Both the position numbers and the translations under genes were made by a program. The notes below the pieces were generated by a model. That model did not search any database, was not told where the DNA came from, and saw nothing but the letters and a program-made list of their open reading frames with translations. A stretch of DNA of 64,000 nt, taken from Amphimedon queenslandica (lineage: Eukaryota > Porifera > Demospongiae > Haplosclerida > Niphatidae). The DNA lies in contig NW_003546242.1 of the NCBI RefSeq assembly GCF_000090795.2, positions 194,022 to 258,021 of the forward strand. The letters run 5' to 3'. Within the stretch, counting starts at the first letter, position 1; every line of letters begins with the position of its first letter. Shown here piece by piece: positions 1 through 11,527 of the stretch.

Positions 1-3000
1 TTAAATTTAGAACCTTTCATTTTTGTCTTACCTCCAAATTTGAGAGCATTTTCTTCACTTTTTTCAAGATTTGGTATTCCCCACAATGTAACAACTGAGC
101 AGATTCTTTCTGTTCTTCAATCTGTCAGGGACAGTTCTCAGCTCAGAGAAGATGAAGCATGGTCAAAAGTTAGAGCTGTATTGGACTGGATAGCAGATAA
201 CACTAGTACAATGAGTAAAGCTGATATTCTAGTACCAGTCGAAAGTGATTTATCATATCCTCAGTTAATTCCTATTGATGATGTATCTTACACTGATAAT
301 GAAATGTTACGTGGCATTGCACGAACGTCAGATGAAAAGTATAATCTTATACATCCTAAAGTGTCTTACCTGTCTCCTAAGCTGGGCCTTTCCCCACTCA
401 GTGATCAGCTTGATATTACCGAAGATGTCTTTGAAGATGCTGGTCAGCATGAACCGCTAACAACACGACTCAGCAATATATTGAGAGAATATAAAGATGG
501 CTTAACTATCATAAAGGAGATGATACAAAATGCTGATGATGCTGGGGCAACTGAAGTTAATATTTTACATGATACCCGCACACATTCAAGCCACAATCTA
601 GTGTTAGAAGGAATGGCAGAGAGCCATGGGCCAGCATTGATAGTCCACAATAACAGCACATTCACAAAAGAGGACTTTGAAAACATCACAAAACTTGCTG
701 GTGCTACAAAAGCTAACCAACCACTTAAGATTGGAAAATTTGGAGTTGGATTTTGTTCTGTGTACCACATCACTGATGTACCTTCTTTTGTTAGTGGAGA
801 ATGGCTATACATATTTGATCCTACGTTAAAACATTTAAAAGGTGTAGTGCAAAATGAGAGCAGGCCTGGCAAAAAAATTAAGTTTCGATCAAAGTTCCTT
901 GCCAAATCACAGCAATTAGCTCCATACCAGGGCTTGTTTGGTTTTGATTCTTCATCATCTTACAATGGTACCATATTTAGGCTACCATTTAGAACACATC
1001 CTAGTCAGATTTCTTCCACTATCTACAATAATCATCTTGTTCAAATGATTAAAAAGGATTTAGAGTCAAATGGTTCTAAATTATTGCTTTTCTTACAGAA
1101 TGTTAAGCGCATCACGTTTAGCTCACGACAAGAAGGTAGGCCGATTGTTGAACATCTGTCTATTGAGTGCAGTAATGTTGACACTGAGAATGTCAAAGTA
1201 TGTGTTACACAATCAAGTACTAAATCTACAGAGTATTGGCTCCTATCAAATCAAGAGCAACGGTTGAAATCACAAGATGGTGCCTATAGGCAAGCAGTTG
1301 CATCTGTAGCTTGCAAGTTAGTTAAGAAACAATCTTCATTTTTGTGTGAAGCAATAGAAGGGAATGCATTTTGCTTTCTACCATTATCAGTTCCTGCTAC
1401 TGGCTTACCGGTGCATGTTACTGCTAACTTTGCTGTTATGAGTAATAGAAGTGGCATATGGACAGGAGCATCATCTGCAATGGCTTCAGATGAAAGGGAA
1501 TACTGGAATCAGCAACTAATGACAACAGTCATACCTGAAGCATATTGCAAATTGTTAAAAAGTTTGCAAGCAATGCACTGCTTAAGAAGACTTTTATCTT
1601 ATGAGTTTCACATGCTGTGGCCACTGGCTTCCAACCTTCAGATGAAGTTTCCATGGGAAAGTTTAGTATCTTCATTATATCATTTGATATCTCAAGAAGA
1701 CTTATTTTTTTCGTCTTCTTTTTGTCAATGGTTAGAAATAACCCAGTCTTATTTTCTTCCTTCTACGTTATTTAAAGTTGTATGTAGTAGTTCTACTGAT
1801 ATCATTGAAGCAGTGAAAATAATGAAGTTACCAATAGTGTTCTTACCTCTTTTCCATAGTAGCCAACTACAAAAATTTATAAGAGTTAATATTTTAACTG
1901 AAGACAAATTTGCACAATTATTTCTACAAAATATAGATTCATTTTCCAATAGCATTAAGACCAGGAATGAAATTCTTTCAATGATGCTATCAGCTATTGG
2001 TTCGACAATCACCTCTAAAGAACACAAGTTGCTAAAAAGTCTACTTCATAAGCATCCCTGCATACCTACTTCCCCTAAAGGATTTCAATTAAAACGAGCA
2101 TCTGAACTTGTGGATTCAAATGAGTTCCGTGACATGTTTGATCCTGAAGACGCCATGTTTCCTGAAAAGATTCTTTACCAATCTGCTGCAGTAAGGGAAG
2201 GGATTTTTAGACTTGGTTTGATGTCACCTTATAATGTATGTTGGGATGTTATCATCAAAAGTGCTAAAACAGTGGAGTCATTATTTGTGAAAGATAAGAT
2301 AAAAGCATTAATAAGAGTTAAAGTTATCATTGGCTGCATTGAAGAAAAGGCAGAACATGCACGTCGAGAACAAGAGCAAATTGATCCAGCACCTCTTGAG
2401 CTATGTCAAACTCACTTTCTACCTGTCCTTCATAAACCTGAAAAATATGTTTTACCATGGAAAGGTGAAGGTCATGTTTTATTACCACCTTGTCAGGTAA
2501 TATCAGTTGATAGTCGCAGCTTGAGAAAAACTGGTATTTTAATTGGTTCTCAAAAAGCAATAGTTAATACCAAGATTACTGTTTCAGGAGGGTGCGATTC
2601 CATTTCTCATCAAGCATTGAAGTTAATGAATATACCATCACAAGCTTCATTTGATGAAGTACATAATCAATTTGTCACATTGATTAATACATTTAACATA
2701 TCAATGTGTGATGATCACGAAGCAATACAATTAATTGAAGAAATATGTCAAAATGTTTATGAGCATTTTGAAGCCTCATTGAAAGAGTCACCTAGAATAT
2801 CACGAAAACTAAGTAAACATCAGAATCAAGATGATAATCAGCATAAAACAATTTTAGCCCAATATTATAACAAACCATTTATATGGACTGGGAAAGGCTT
2901 CGTTTGCCCTTGTGACGTATCAATTAATTGGAAGCAACTGGTGGGCCCATGTCTATATCGACTTCCTGGCATGTTATCGCAGCACAGAAACTTGGTAAAT

Positions 3001-6000
3001 TGTTTGCAGGTGAAGGAGAGTTTTAGTGTTGAAAAACTACTGGGAACATTCTCTCAAATGTATTCACGTTTTAGCCCTACACACAAGCTTCCACAAGAAT
3101 ACCATGAAACTGCTAAAAACATTATCCAAGATTTGAATGCAAAAGATTTTCAGGAACTATCTCCCATGAAGAAAGAGGCTATTCTTGTTGATGCCAATTA
3201 TATTCTTAGACCAACAAATCAACTAGTTTTCAATGATGCAGTTTTTTTGCCTCCTGATAATGACAGTAACTATGTGATATCACTTCTCATCAGGGAAGTA
3301 GCACTGGCTCTTGGAGTACAACCAACAAGTAGTAAATTTCTTGAGAAATACACTTCTACTAAGCAAAAATTTAGTGGAATAGAATTTGGCCAACGCGAAG
3401 AACTCACCCAGAGAATTAAGAATATTCTTCGAGATTATCCACTTGATGTTACATTCCTCAAAGAACTCCTTCAGAATGCTGATGATGCCAAGGCTAGTAA
3501 AATGTATGTAATACTTGATAAGAGAGAACACAGGAAAGAGAGATTGCCTTCAGAGAATTGGGCAGAACTACAAGGACCTGCATTACTTGTATGGAATGAT
3601 AAAGAGTTCACTGAAAAAGATTTAGATGGAATTCAAAAGCTTGGTCTTGGTTCTAAGCGTGATGATGAAGAGTCAATTGGTCAGTTTGGCATTGGTTTTA
3701 ATGTGGTCTATCATGTAACTGACTGTCCTAGTTTCATAACAAGGGGAGACACACTGTGTGTGTTTGATCCACACTGTAGATATGTTCATGGAGCTGATAA
3801 GCTTTGCCCTGGAAGACGTTATAATGTTGATGATAGTTTTTGGAACAGTATCTCTGACCTGCGCTCTTGCTTTCTTCAAGACGAGCTTCAAAATAAACCA
3901 CAGGGTTTGGATAAAGGTGTCCTTTTTCGTTTTCCACTTCGATGTACTAAGGAGCTGGTAATGAAATCAGAGTTAGTGAATAATCCAGTTAGAACAGAAC
4001 CATTGACTGCTGATATAATGGAAATGCATCTCAGATCATGGGTGATCACCATGAAAGATGCTCTTCTCTTCCTCAATCATATAGTCCAATTTGAATATTA
4101 TGTCATTGAAAATTCTGGTTCATTAAAGTGTGAAAAAAGCTATGTCGTTCATATGGAAGGTAATATCCATGAGATGCGAGCTAGTCTGAAAGAACAATTT
4201 TCTGCTTTTAAACAAACTAAAAAACCTTTTCTTGTTACATATCCTCTAACACTAGAAACAAAATCACTAAAGTCATCCACACATGAGCATTGGTTGATAC
4301 AGCAAGGAGTTGGAGATGTACAAGATTCTCAAAATAAACATTGGGAATATTTAGACAAGACTCTACCTAAACATGGTATTGCTGCTACTCACAAAAGAAC
4401 TGAGAATTTCCTTGGAAAAGTTTTCTGTTTTCTACCTCTACCAGTTTACACAGAACTTCCAGTACATATCAATGGTCAATTTGTGCTTAATAGTGATAGA
4501 CGTTCTCTTTGGGCAAGCACGACCAATAAGCATGACTCCAAAACAAAATGGAATGCTAGTTTAATTAAAGCAATTGCCTCTTCTTATGTACATTTCCTTG
4601 AAAGAGCTAAGCATTACTATGTAAATGATGATGGTTATGGCACTCGTTTAGAATTATTAGATGCTATAAACAATTACTACAGCCTGTTTCCGTTCTTTGA
4701 CCCACCATTTATTTTTAAGAAAAAGGAAGAAAAGTCTGAAATACCATACCGAACTAGCCAGTTTGCTGTAGTATCACAGTCACCTAATCCAAGACATGAA
4801 GTTACTAAAAAGAAAAATTGGAAAGATATTTGTAGCATGGTTTTTCAGTTAATGTGGCAAGGAAATTTACAATTATTAGCAACAGAATTGAAGAAAGATA
4901 ACTTTTCTCTGACAAAATCCCAACCAGTAGTGTCATGGGTTGCACAGTGGCATAAATTCCAAAGTGACATTCCTAAAAATCAAGCATATTTTAAATCAAA
5001 AGAAAGCAAAGAAGTAAAACAAGTATTGAGGCAACTAGGCATGATTCTCACCTGTGCCCCGCCTATTCTATGCTCACATTTGCTGTCACAAGAAGTACAA
5101 CCTGCTGTTTTATCAAGTGGCTCAGTGTATGATTACTACAGTAAGTTTCACACTCAGATTATTGGCAAGTGTCCCTGTCCAATAAACCAATCACCTTTTA
5201 AGACAATGGATAACTTATGCTTCTTTTTAAATTACTTGTTAAGTGTTAACTTCAAAGGACACGAAATTCAGTATGAGTTCCCGTGCTTTCCTGATGGCAT
5301 TCCACTTCTTCTTACAGCTGACTCACAGTTGCGGGTATTTACTAATCCACCAAAGGTGTTATGTAGCAAGTATGCACAGCTTTTTAAGAATTCTTCCTCA
5401 TGGATTTTACATGAAGGAATCATAACAGCTGTGGGAAAACTGTCATCAACTTACTTCATCTCAAATTTGTCCTCTGAAGTACTTAACGAAATGATGGTTA
5501 GCAACTTTTCATTATCTATGAAATCTTCAGTAGTAGAAAATACAAATTATTGCATTATTGCGAAGGAAAGATTAATGGAATTGTGGTCCTGTTTGTGTTA
5601 TGACCCAAATATTTCTCAGCATAGGCAATGCATTGTTGAAAATTGGGCAATTATTCCTTCGGTATCTGGTAAACTTTACTCTGCTAGTTCCCCAGTTTTG
5701 CCTTTACTTAGATCAACTAATTCCACATACATGAGTGTATTTCTTGAATTGGCTGATTTAAATGTCCCACTGTTTGACTCTACTGATTTTGGAGAATGCT
5801 TAGCTAGAGACTACTGTGTTGATGTTTCTAATGTATCCATAGTCCTAGCAATTTTGTTTCATCATCACGCTAAAGAAAAAGTTTTATTGAATTTAAAAGC
5901 TCCACAGAAAACTATTCAATGTTTATTCCAATACTTTGGCAGAATAAATTTTGCTCATGATAGTGCTAGCCTTCATTATATTCAGAGGCTTCCTCTTTTT

Positions 6001-9000
6001 GAAACAGTCAATGGGGACATAACCAGTCTTGAAAATAAGCAAGTCTATTGTTGGCCTAATGAAGCTTGCAAAGCTGGATATAGCAAGTGGGCGTCTTCTG
6101 ATAAAGTTGTATTTCTTCCTAGTAATGGAAAGTGGGGACTTCTTTGTAATCGTAACATTGAAGTATTAGGTGGTCAGCATCTTACTGAGAGTGAACTTTA
6201 TATTTGTTTTATTTTTCCAGTGTTTCAAATTTTGACATCAGATGAAAGAATGAAACATCTTAAACACATTAAAGACACTTTGTTTTCTGATCTTCAATAT
6301 GAAAGTCAGCTTAAAAAGGCTAGTAGAAGAGCTCCAGCAATAAATTTTATTGAAAAATTAAAAAAATTGCCTTGTCTTGAAACAAGTCATGGTAATCTCC
6401 AAGCAATCAAAGATTTTTCTGATCACAACATGGCAATATTTACAACTTTTCGAGAGCATTTTCAATTTGTTCCTGAGGAATATCAAAAAAATGAATGGCT
6501 GGAATTTTTAAAAGCCCTTGGTCTTCGAGTGACTATTACAACAGAAGAATTTAAGTCATTTGCTGCCATTGTTTCTACTGCAAAACACAAAAATGTTTCG
6601 AAGGCATCTAGTGTACTAGTGGAATATTTATTTTCTGACTCAGCAAAAGAATGGCATACTGACAAGTATGTATTGTCAGACATTGCTAAAATTCCATTTG
6701 TCAAAGTTGCTAGCCTTGGTAATTTGGAATGGATAAAAAAGTCATGTCAACCTCCATTGTACCTAGAAGAACAAAAGCTAGGGCTAACAATGCTTAATCA
6801 ATCTGTAATATATGACAGTGCCTCATTGATCTGGACTGTGAAGCCAGTAGTAAATCTACCAGTACCATCATACATGTACACATACTTTAGTACATCCCAA
6901 CAATATTATACACTTTTGGAATATTTGGGTATTACACTTAGACCTGATTCTAAAAATGTTCTTAAAAATCTAATAAATGTGTCACAGACAGGCTTAGCAA
7001 AATTTGACCTATTTCACAAGTATAATTTAACCTATGTGGCAAAAGACATTAAGAGGGTCACCATAGAAACTGTAATTAAACAATGTTTTGATTATTTATT
7101 TGAGCACAAGGCACATGAGCAACTACAGAGTCTTTGTACTATTCCCTGTATCCCAGTGTCAGCAATGAAATCTCTTAATACAACAGTTATACATCAGCCA
7201 GTGCTTGTAAAGCCAATTCAAGTAGTAAGATACATACCTGATGACTGCTCGCATCTCTTCCCTTACCTTCATACGGTACCTGATTTCTTGGTTGGATGCC
7301 AATACCTCAAAACATTAGGTATAGCTGATAATATTGAAATCAAGACTCTTCGGTATCTCCTTGATACAATACATCAGCAACTTGGTGACAAAAGGCTTGA
7401 CCCAAATCATAAGATCACTGTTAGAGAAGCAGTTATTAAAATGCATAGCCTGCTAATAAATGAGTTAATGTCACCTACTAAAGCCCAGGATATTTCACCA
7501 CTCTATTATCCTAACAATGAAGGTTTTTTAGTTGACTCAACTACTCTTATATTTCTTGACTCCAGTCGCTATAAAACTGACAAATACAATTTTTCTGAGG
7601 TGCCTGTTTCCTTATTTCAATTGCCACCTCAAGCCACGCACTCAGTAATCAAAACTTTTAAATTATTTTCAAGTTATGATCCCAGCAGTGTGCCAAGTGA
7701 CATCTTGTGTTTGCAATTACCAAAGAATGTTAGACCACATGGCCTCTCTCTTATCTGCAGGGAAGAATTGCTTGATCATAATGTAGCAACAGAAAGTAAT
7801 TCACCTCTTCAGTTGCATTTTTCAAAGCTCAAATCCATTGCTCCAGCTTTAGAAGAATTTATGCCTAAAACAATAGTAGCACATTATAGATATCATGCTG
7901 TACAGGTCGATAAATTAGTTGCAACAAAATTCTCAGAAACATTAGTAGAGCACTTCATTAATACAGTGAAGTTAGTAATCATTAATAACTTAAGGAGTAA
8001 AGTTATTATTAATGATACATCAATTGCAACTATTGAAGTCAAATATTTGTTTCAAAAAAATGAGGATGAGGATGAGTTCATTCTTTATGTGGATAAAAAA
8101 GCAACTACTAGTTATACCGTTTTTAAAGAAATTACACACACTCTTTGTGTTGAAATAGCAAGAATGCACAATGTTAAATTGACTTCATATATAAAATTCA
8201 CTGATCCTGTTTGTGACTGTCTTAGAGCACAATGTATTGAAGATTTAATACCAATTTTAGAGAAACTACAGATTGACGCTCATGGTATTAATGACATAAT
8301 TCTTCCCATTCAGAGTAATGCTGCAACTCTTGGAGGAGAAATACCAAATGAACTCATTGATCTGCTGGAAAATGACATGAATCACATTTTCCATCCTGAG
8401 GAATGGGTTGGATATGAGAATGAATATGGCAATTTCATCTATGTAATTGTTCTGTATGCAGTTGCACAAGAATCATTCAACCCCCTAGAAAGAAGATATG
8501 TGATTGCAATTGACAGTGAAGGCAATAGGAAGGAAGTATCAACCCTTGACCTTTATAAGCTAATGAAAGTGAGTGGACACTCTTTAGAAGAAAATGAGAG
8601 TCAAGAACTAGTGTTGCTGGAGTTTGATAGTGCTTCTGCTCAAGTTAGAAGACTCACAGATTCTTATAGTCTGTTAGAGTTGAAGAAACAAATCATCCAA
8701 GACTTGAAGTTTATCTGGATGCTACAAAATGAAGATCAGAAAAGAAAAGCAATAAAACGACTTTATTTAAAGTACCACCCTGACAAGAGAAACTTAAATG
8801 ATTCTGAAGCCAACATGTATGATGAAGCATTTAAATTCTTGAAGCAGCAAATTGAAAATTTAGAAAATGGAAGACCATTGGAAGACCCAGATTTACCACC
8901 AACATCATCATCAGAGACATCATCACAAAGATACACACATTCACATTGGTCAAGACATTTTGATGAATGGGATGAGGGTTTGAGAAGAAGACGGCAAAGA

Positions 9001-9501
9001 AGTAGAAATGCAAGTGGAAATTCATATCCAAGGAATAACCAAAGCTTTGGACATGGTATTTCACAGCCACAAGCAGATCCAATAAAAGCTGGATACTGGC
9101 TGAAACAGGCAGAATGTGATTTAAAAGCTATGCTTATTCTAAACCAGAATGAAGGAGTGCAATGTCAAGTATTATTTCTGTGTCATGAGACTTGTGAAAA
9201 AGCATTGAAAGCAGGCATGTATGAACTAGTAGGATTAAATGATGCCTATCTTAAATCACATGAGCTACTTACTCATGCTTATGCTATTGCTGGAATGAAA
9301 GGTGGGGATTGGGCAGAACTACCATCATTAGTGTATACAATTGAAACGGAGCAATATTATCTCAAAACACGCTATCCTAATCAACATTATCCCTCAGTGG
9401 CCCCAGTTGACATTTATTGTTATTATACTAAAGATGATGAGGTATTAAGTGTTGTCAATAATGCTCAGAAGTTGATAAAATTGATACAGAGGCTATTTTA
9501 A
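1..9501 (+). CDS. SACS: sacsin-like giant co-chaperone, 5' partial, single exon
   Basis: The frame is open from the first base of the window to the TAA at 9499-9501, so the TTG at 40 is not a real start and the gene continues to the left. Two HSP90-type ATPase (sacsin repeat) segments are visible: MIQNADDAGATEV around 520-560 and LLQNADDAKASKM around 3463-3505, each followed by a glycine-rich GKFGVGF or GQFGIGF motif. Near the C-terminus is a J domain with an intact HPD at 8776-8784 (YHPDKR), then a HEPN domain from about 9079 to the stop, starting around YWLKQAECDLKAM. That order (repeats, J, HEPN) is diagnostic of sacsin, which links Hsp70 and the ubiquitin-proteasome system to intermediate filament and mitochondrial homeostasis in vertebrates. 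More than 3,160 codons are present against about 4,580 in human, so the Ubl and first repeat should lie upstream. The intronless 9.5 kb resembles the giant coding exon of vertebrate SACS. Confidence 0.95.
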   Translation, partial: LNLEPFIFVLPPNLRAFSSLFSRFGIPHNVTTEQILSVLQSVRDSSQLREDEAWSKVRAVLDWIADNTSTMSKADILVPVESDLSYPQLIPIDDVSYTDNEMLRGIARTSDEKYNLIHPKVSYLSPKLGLSPLSDQLDITEDVFEDAGQHEPLTTRLSNILREYKDGLTIIKEMIQNADDAGATEVNILHDTRTHSSHNLVLEGMAESHGPALIVHNNSTFTKEDFENITKLAGATKANQPLKIGKFGVGFCSVYHITDVPSFVSGEWLYIFDPTLKHLKGVVQNESRPGKKIKFRSKFLAKSQQLAPYQGLFGFDSSSSYNGTIFRLPFRTHPSQISSTIYNNHLVQMIKKDLESNGSKLLLFLQNVKRITFSSRQEGRPIVEHLSIECSNVDTENVKVCVTQSSTKSTEYWLLSNQEQRLKSQDGAYRQAVASVACKLVKKQSSFLCEAIEGNAFCFLPLSVPATGLPVHVTANFAVMSNRSGIWTGASSAMASDEREYWNQQLMTTVIPEAYCKLLKSLQAMHCLRRLLSYEFHMLWPLASNLQMKFPWESLVSSLYHLISQEDLFFSSSFCQWLEITQSYFLPSTLFKVVCSSSTDIIEAVKIMKLPIVFLPLFHSSQLQKFIRVNILTEDKFAQLFLQNIDSFSNSIKTRNEILSMMLSAIGSTITSKEHKLLKSLLHKHPCIPTSPKGFQLKRASELVDSNEFRDMFDPEDAMFPEKILYQSAAVREGIFRLGLMSPYNVCWDVIIKSAKTVESLFVKDKIKALIRVKVIIGCIEEKAEHARREQEQIDPAPLELCQTHFLPVLHKPEKYVLPWKGEGHVLLPPCQVISVDSRSLRKTGILIGSQKAIVNTKITVSGGCDSISHQALKLMNIPSQASFDEVHNQFVTLINTFNISMCDDHEAIQLIEEICQNVYEHFEASLKESPRISRKLSKHQNQDDNQHKTILAQYYNKPFIWTGKGFVCPCDVSINWKQLVGPCLYRLPGMLSQHRNLVNCLQVKESFSVEKLLGTFSQMYSRFSPTHKLPQEYHETAKNIIQDLNAKDFQELSPMKKEAILVDANYILRPTNQLVFNDAVFLPPDNDSNYVISLLIREVALALGVQPTSSKFLEKYTSTKQKFSGIEFGQREELTQRIKNILRDYPLDVTFLKELLQNADDAKASKMYVILDKREHRKERLPSENWAELQGPALLVWNDKEFTEKDLDGIQKLGLGSKRDDEESIGQFGIGFNVVYHVTDCPSFITRGDTLCVFDPHCRYVHGADKLCPGRRYNVDDSFWNSISDLRSCFLQDELQNKPQGLDKGVLFRFPLRCTKELVMKSELVNNPVRTEPLTADIMEMHLRSWVITMKDALLFLNHIVQFEYYVIENSGSLKCEKSYVVHMEGNIHEMRASLKEQFSAFKQTKKPFLVTYPLTLETKSLKSSTHEHWLIQQGVGDVQDSQNKHWEYLDKTLPKHGIAATHKRTENFLGKVFCFLPLPVYTELPVHINGQFVLNSDRRSLWASTTNKHDSKTKWNASLIKAIASSYVHFLERAKHYYVNDDGYGTRLELLDAINNYYSLFPFFDPPFIFKKKEEKSEIPYRTSQFAVVSQSPNPRHEVTKKKNWKDICSMVFQLMWQGNLQLLATELKKDNFSLTKSQPVVSWVAQWHKFQSDIPKNQAYFKSKESKEVKQVLRQLGMILTCAPPILCSHLLSQEVQPAVLSSGSVYDYYSKFHTQIIGKCPCPINQSPFKTMDNLCFFLNYLLSVNFKGHEIQYEFPCFPDGIPLLLTADSQLRVFTNPPKVLCSKYAQLFKNSSSWILHEGIITAVGKLSSTYFISNLSSEVLNEMMVSNFSLSMKSSVVENTNYCIIAKERLMELWSCLCYDPNISQHRQCIVENWAIIPSVSGKLYSASSPVLPLLRSTNSTYMSVFLELADLNVPLFDSTDFGECLARDYCVDVSNVSIVLAILFHHHAKEKVLLNLKAPQKTIQCLFQYFGRINFAHDSASLHYIQRLPLFETVNGDITSLENKQVYCWPNEACKAGYSKWASSDKVVFLPSNGKWGLLCNRNIEVLGGQHLTESELYICFIFPVFQILTSDERMKHLKHIKDTLFSDLQYESQLKKASRRAPAINFIEKLKKLPCLETSHGNLQAIKDFSDHNMAIFTTFREHFQFVPEEYQKNEWLEFLKALGLRVTITTEEFKSFAAIVSTAKHKNVSKASSVLVEYLFSDSAKEWHTDKYVLSDIAKIPFVKVASLGNLEWIKKSCQPPLYLEEQKLGLTMLNQSVIYDSASLIWTVKPVVNLPVPSYMYTYFSTSQQYYTLLEYLGITLRPDSKNVLKNLINVSQTGLAKFDLFHKYNLTYVAKDIKRVTIETVIKQCFDYLFEHKAHEQLQSLCTIPCIPVSAMKSLNTTVIHQPVLVKPIQVVRYIPDDCSHLFPYLHTVPDFLVGCQYLKTLGIADNIEIKTLRYLLDTIHQQLGDKRLDPNHKITVREAVIKMHSLLINELMSPTKAQDISPLYYPNNEGFLVDSTTLIFLDSSRYKTDKYNFSEVPVSLFQLPPQATHSVIKTFKLFSSYDPSSVPSDILCLQLPKNVRPHGLSLICREELLDHNVATESNSPLQLHFSKLKSIAPALEEFMPKTIVAHYRYHAVQVDKLVATKFSETLVEHFINTVKLVIINNLRSKVIINDTSIATIEVKYLFQKNEDEDEFILYVDKKATTSYTVFKEITHTLCVEIARMHNVKLTSYIKFTDPVCDCLRAQCIEDLIPILEKLQIDAHGINDIILPIQSNAATLGGEIPNELIDLLENDMNHIFHPEEWVGYENEYGNFIYVIVLYAVAQESFNPLERRYVIAIDSEGNRKEVSTLDLYKLMKVSGHSLEENESQELVLLEFDSASAQVRRLTDSYSLLELKKQIIQDLKFIWMLQNEDQKRKAIKRLYLKYHPDKRNLNDSEANMYDEAFKFLKQQIENLENGRPLEDPDLPPTSSSETSSQRYTHSHWSRHFDEWDEGLRRRRQRSRNASGNSYPRNNQSFGHGISQPQADPIKAGYWLKQAECDLKAMLILNQNEGVQCQVLFLCHETCEKALKAGMYELVGLNDAYLKSHELLTHAYAIAGMKGGDWAELPSLVYTIETEQYYLKTRYPNQHYPSVAPVDIYCYYTKDDEVLSVVNNAQKLIKLIQRLF

Positions 9502-11121
9502 TTAATTGTTAGATATATTAGTTTTAGAGGACTCGAGTTATAATTATTTTTTTCTTAAAAACTATCTAAATTTTTCATTGTATTAGTTAACTCTCAACTG
9601 AATCAAATAATTTTGCTTTTTAATTTGTTTTTTGTCATAATTTTAGTTGTATTTTTTGCTACTTAAAAATATTTTTACTTATAAATTATTGTCAACTGTG
9701 CAACAGTTATGTTTAATTCCTAACAAATTGAATATACATTAGAACTATAGGTTCAAATATAAAAAATTAGGCATTTAAAATGATACAAAATCTCTGCTCA
9801 GAAAAATTTTAATAATAATAATACATGAATTCAATATGTGGTGTATGCAAACAATGCATACAGTCATTATTATAATATTGGAAGCAGTTAGGATCATGAT
9901 TCTCATATAGCTACATGTATGCTTTTACAGAGGCATGTTAGTCCATGATAGAGTTATCCGAAATGACGTGCTCAAGTTGAACTAAAAGAAAACTGTTTTG
10001 TAGATTGTCTTAGTTGAAGTATTACTGCACATCAAATTAGAAATTTCTAGGATGTTTAAATTTCTCTACATTGTAAGTCTTACCTTCAATCTTATTTATA
10101 TACTTCTGTTACCCTGTCTATCATACTTTATCAACCATAATTTAGTAAGTTGAAAGGCTAATTATTTCCATTCAGGGTTTTCCACAAAGCATGCTTCATG
10201 AACTCAAAAGCTATAATAAAATACAGCATGTGGCATTTTTGATCAAAATCAGCTGAAATTTTCTACACATGTACACGCTTTATGTATCAGACACAACTAT
10301 AAAAAAAGAGAATTCTCTCCTAGGAAAATTACTAAACAATCCAAACTTGATTGGAATCAGCTCAAAGTTGATACACACTACACATTATATAAGGATATGT
10401 ACCGGTATATGTACCAGAAAAATTATTTAAATATACAGGGTCTTTGACCCAACATGACAATCTACTGATAAGAAGCTGCATGAGCACTATGTCAAAATTC
10501 TGTGGGAAACATGGTTTCCATTATACTCTTAGTCAACCAAAAGGTATTAGAAAGATCACATATGAAAGGAGAACTCACCTAAACCAGTCATAAGAGATTA
10601 AAACATAACCAAGTTATAATTATAAGCATTTCAAAACTACAAAAATGGTTGCAATCTTCAAAAATCAATAATGTAGGCTATTGCCTGAATAAATCTATTA
10701 CTAATGATTTTTCTAGCATAGACTGTGATGATAAAATAGTGTTCAATATAAGTTTCTGATGTCCTTTAAGTATAACAGTCAACAGCACCACCACTCTGAA
10801 AGAAAAAAAATTAATTGGTTTTCACAAAATAATTTAGGATGTTATAGTGCCTCAGACACCAAAACCCAAAAAAATCAGCTATATTTGAAAAGCTCTGGTA
10901 AATCGGGCAAAAAATTAATGTTTTTAGTGTATTTTGAGAAAACAGCATTTAAAAACGAAAACAAGCATTATAGTAGAGTATATTACTAATCCTTCTTCAG
11001 CTTCGTTAGAGAAGACAAGAAAATTTACTTCAAACTTTGTAGAATATTTTTTGATCAGAACTCTTTAATTGTAAGTATATATATTGTATATTTCACACAA
11101 ATTATAGGAAAATGTAAAATT
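9502..11121. other. intergenic region with one MITE
   Basis: No supported gene in these 1.6 kb between the sacsin stop and the KGD4 stop. The sequence is very AT-rich. It contains one hAT-like MITE (10173-10514), annotated separately. The longest open frame (10759-10989) has no recognisable domain and low-complexity composition. Confidence 0.7.
10173..10514 (+). mobile_element. hAT-like MITE (family A), 342 bp with 8-bp TSD
   Basis: Starts CAGGGTTTTCCACA and ends TGTGGGAAACATGG, an imperfect inverted pair. It is flanked on both sides by the same 8 bp, TTTCCATT (10165-10172 and 10515-10522), the target-duplication length expected for hAT transposition. The interior shares blocks such as AAAGCATGCTT, GGAATCAGCTCAAA and AGAGAATTCTCT with other copies in this window. 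No coding capacity. Confidence 0.85.
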
Positions 11122-11527
11122 TTAGTCCTCAAAAATTACCTGCCTTACAGCAATCAGTAATGCATGTGTGTGTGTGTGTGCCAGTATAGACTCACATTAA
11201 TAGCATCCATCTCTTCTACAGTAAATGGTGCTCGGCCATACCCAACAGATAGATCAGCATAATTCAATGACTTTACTTGAGTATGACCACTACTTCCTTT
11301 GACTAGATTATCCAGACTCAGGGTTATTAATGCTACAAGACAATACTCATGATGCAAACCCATTTTAATTATTACATACGTTTTCCATCTGGTCCTTTTC
11401 TTGCAGGAAAACTGATTAATGGCACTCTAGGAAGTGCAGACAAGAGTGGTGGTAGTCTTATCGACCTGTACAGTAACAGTGAAGGGATTCCCTGAGTCTC
11501 AAATAGTCTTTTGCAACACTGGAGCAT
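11122..11527 (-). CDS. KGD4: KGD4 (MRPS36), 2-oxoglutarate dehydrogenase subunit 4, 3 exons
   Basis: Exons (minus): 11527-11380, 11332-11196, 11139-11122; total 303 nt, 100 aa, against 103 in human. Introns are GT-AG and the phases agree (phase 1, then phase 0). The protein begins MLQCCKRLFETQG, contains VPLISFPARKGPDG (compare PLIRFPDRR in human KGD4), and ends in FTVEEMDAIN, the counterpart of the LVSQEEMEFIQ tail. KGD4 is the small adaptor that anchors the E3 subunit to the E1-E2 core of the mitochondrial 2-oxoglutarate dehydrogenase complex; it was formerly named as a mitoribosomal protein. The start is 47 bp from that of SLC25A46 on the other strand. The gene is easily missed because each exon is short; the identification rests on motifs and length recalled from the family. 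Confidence 0.78.

Noticed and set aside
3673-4076. Antisense frames inside the sacsin exon
   Set aside because: Shadows of the long coding frame without codon bias or domains.
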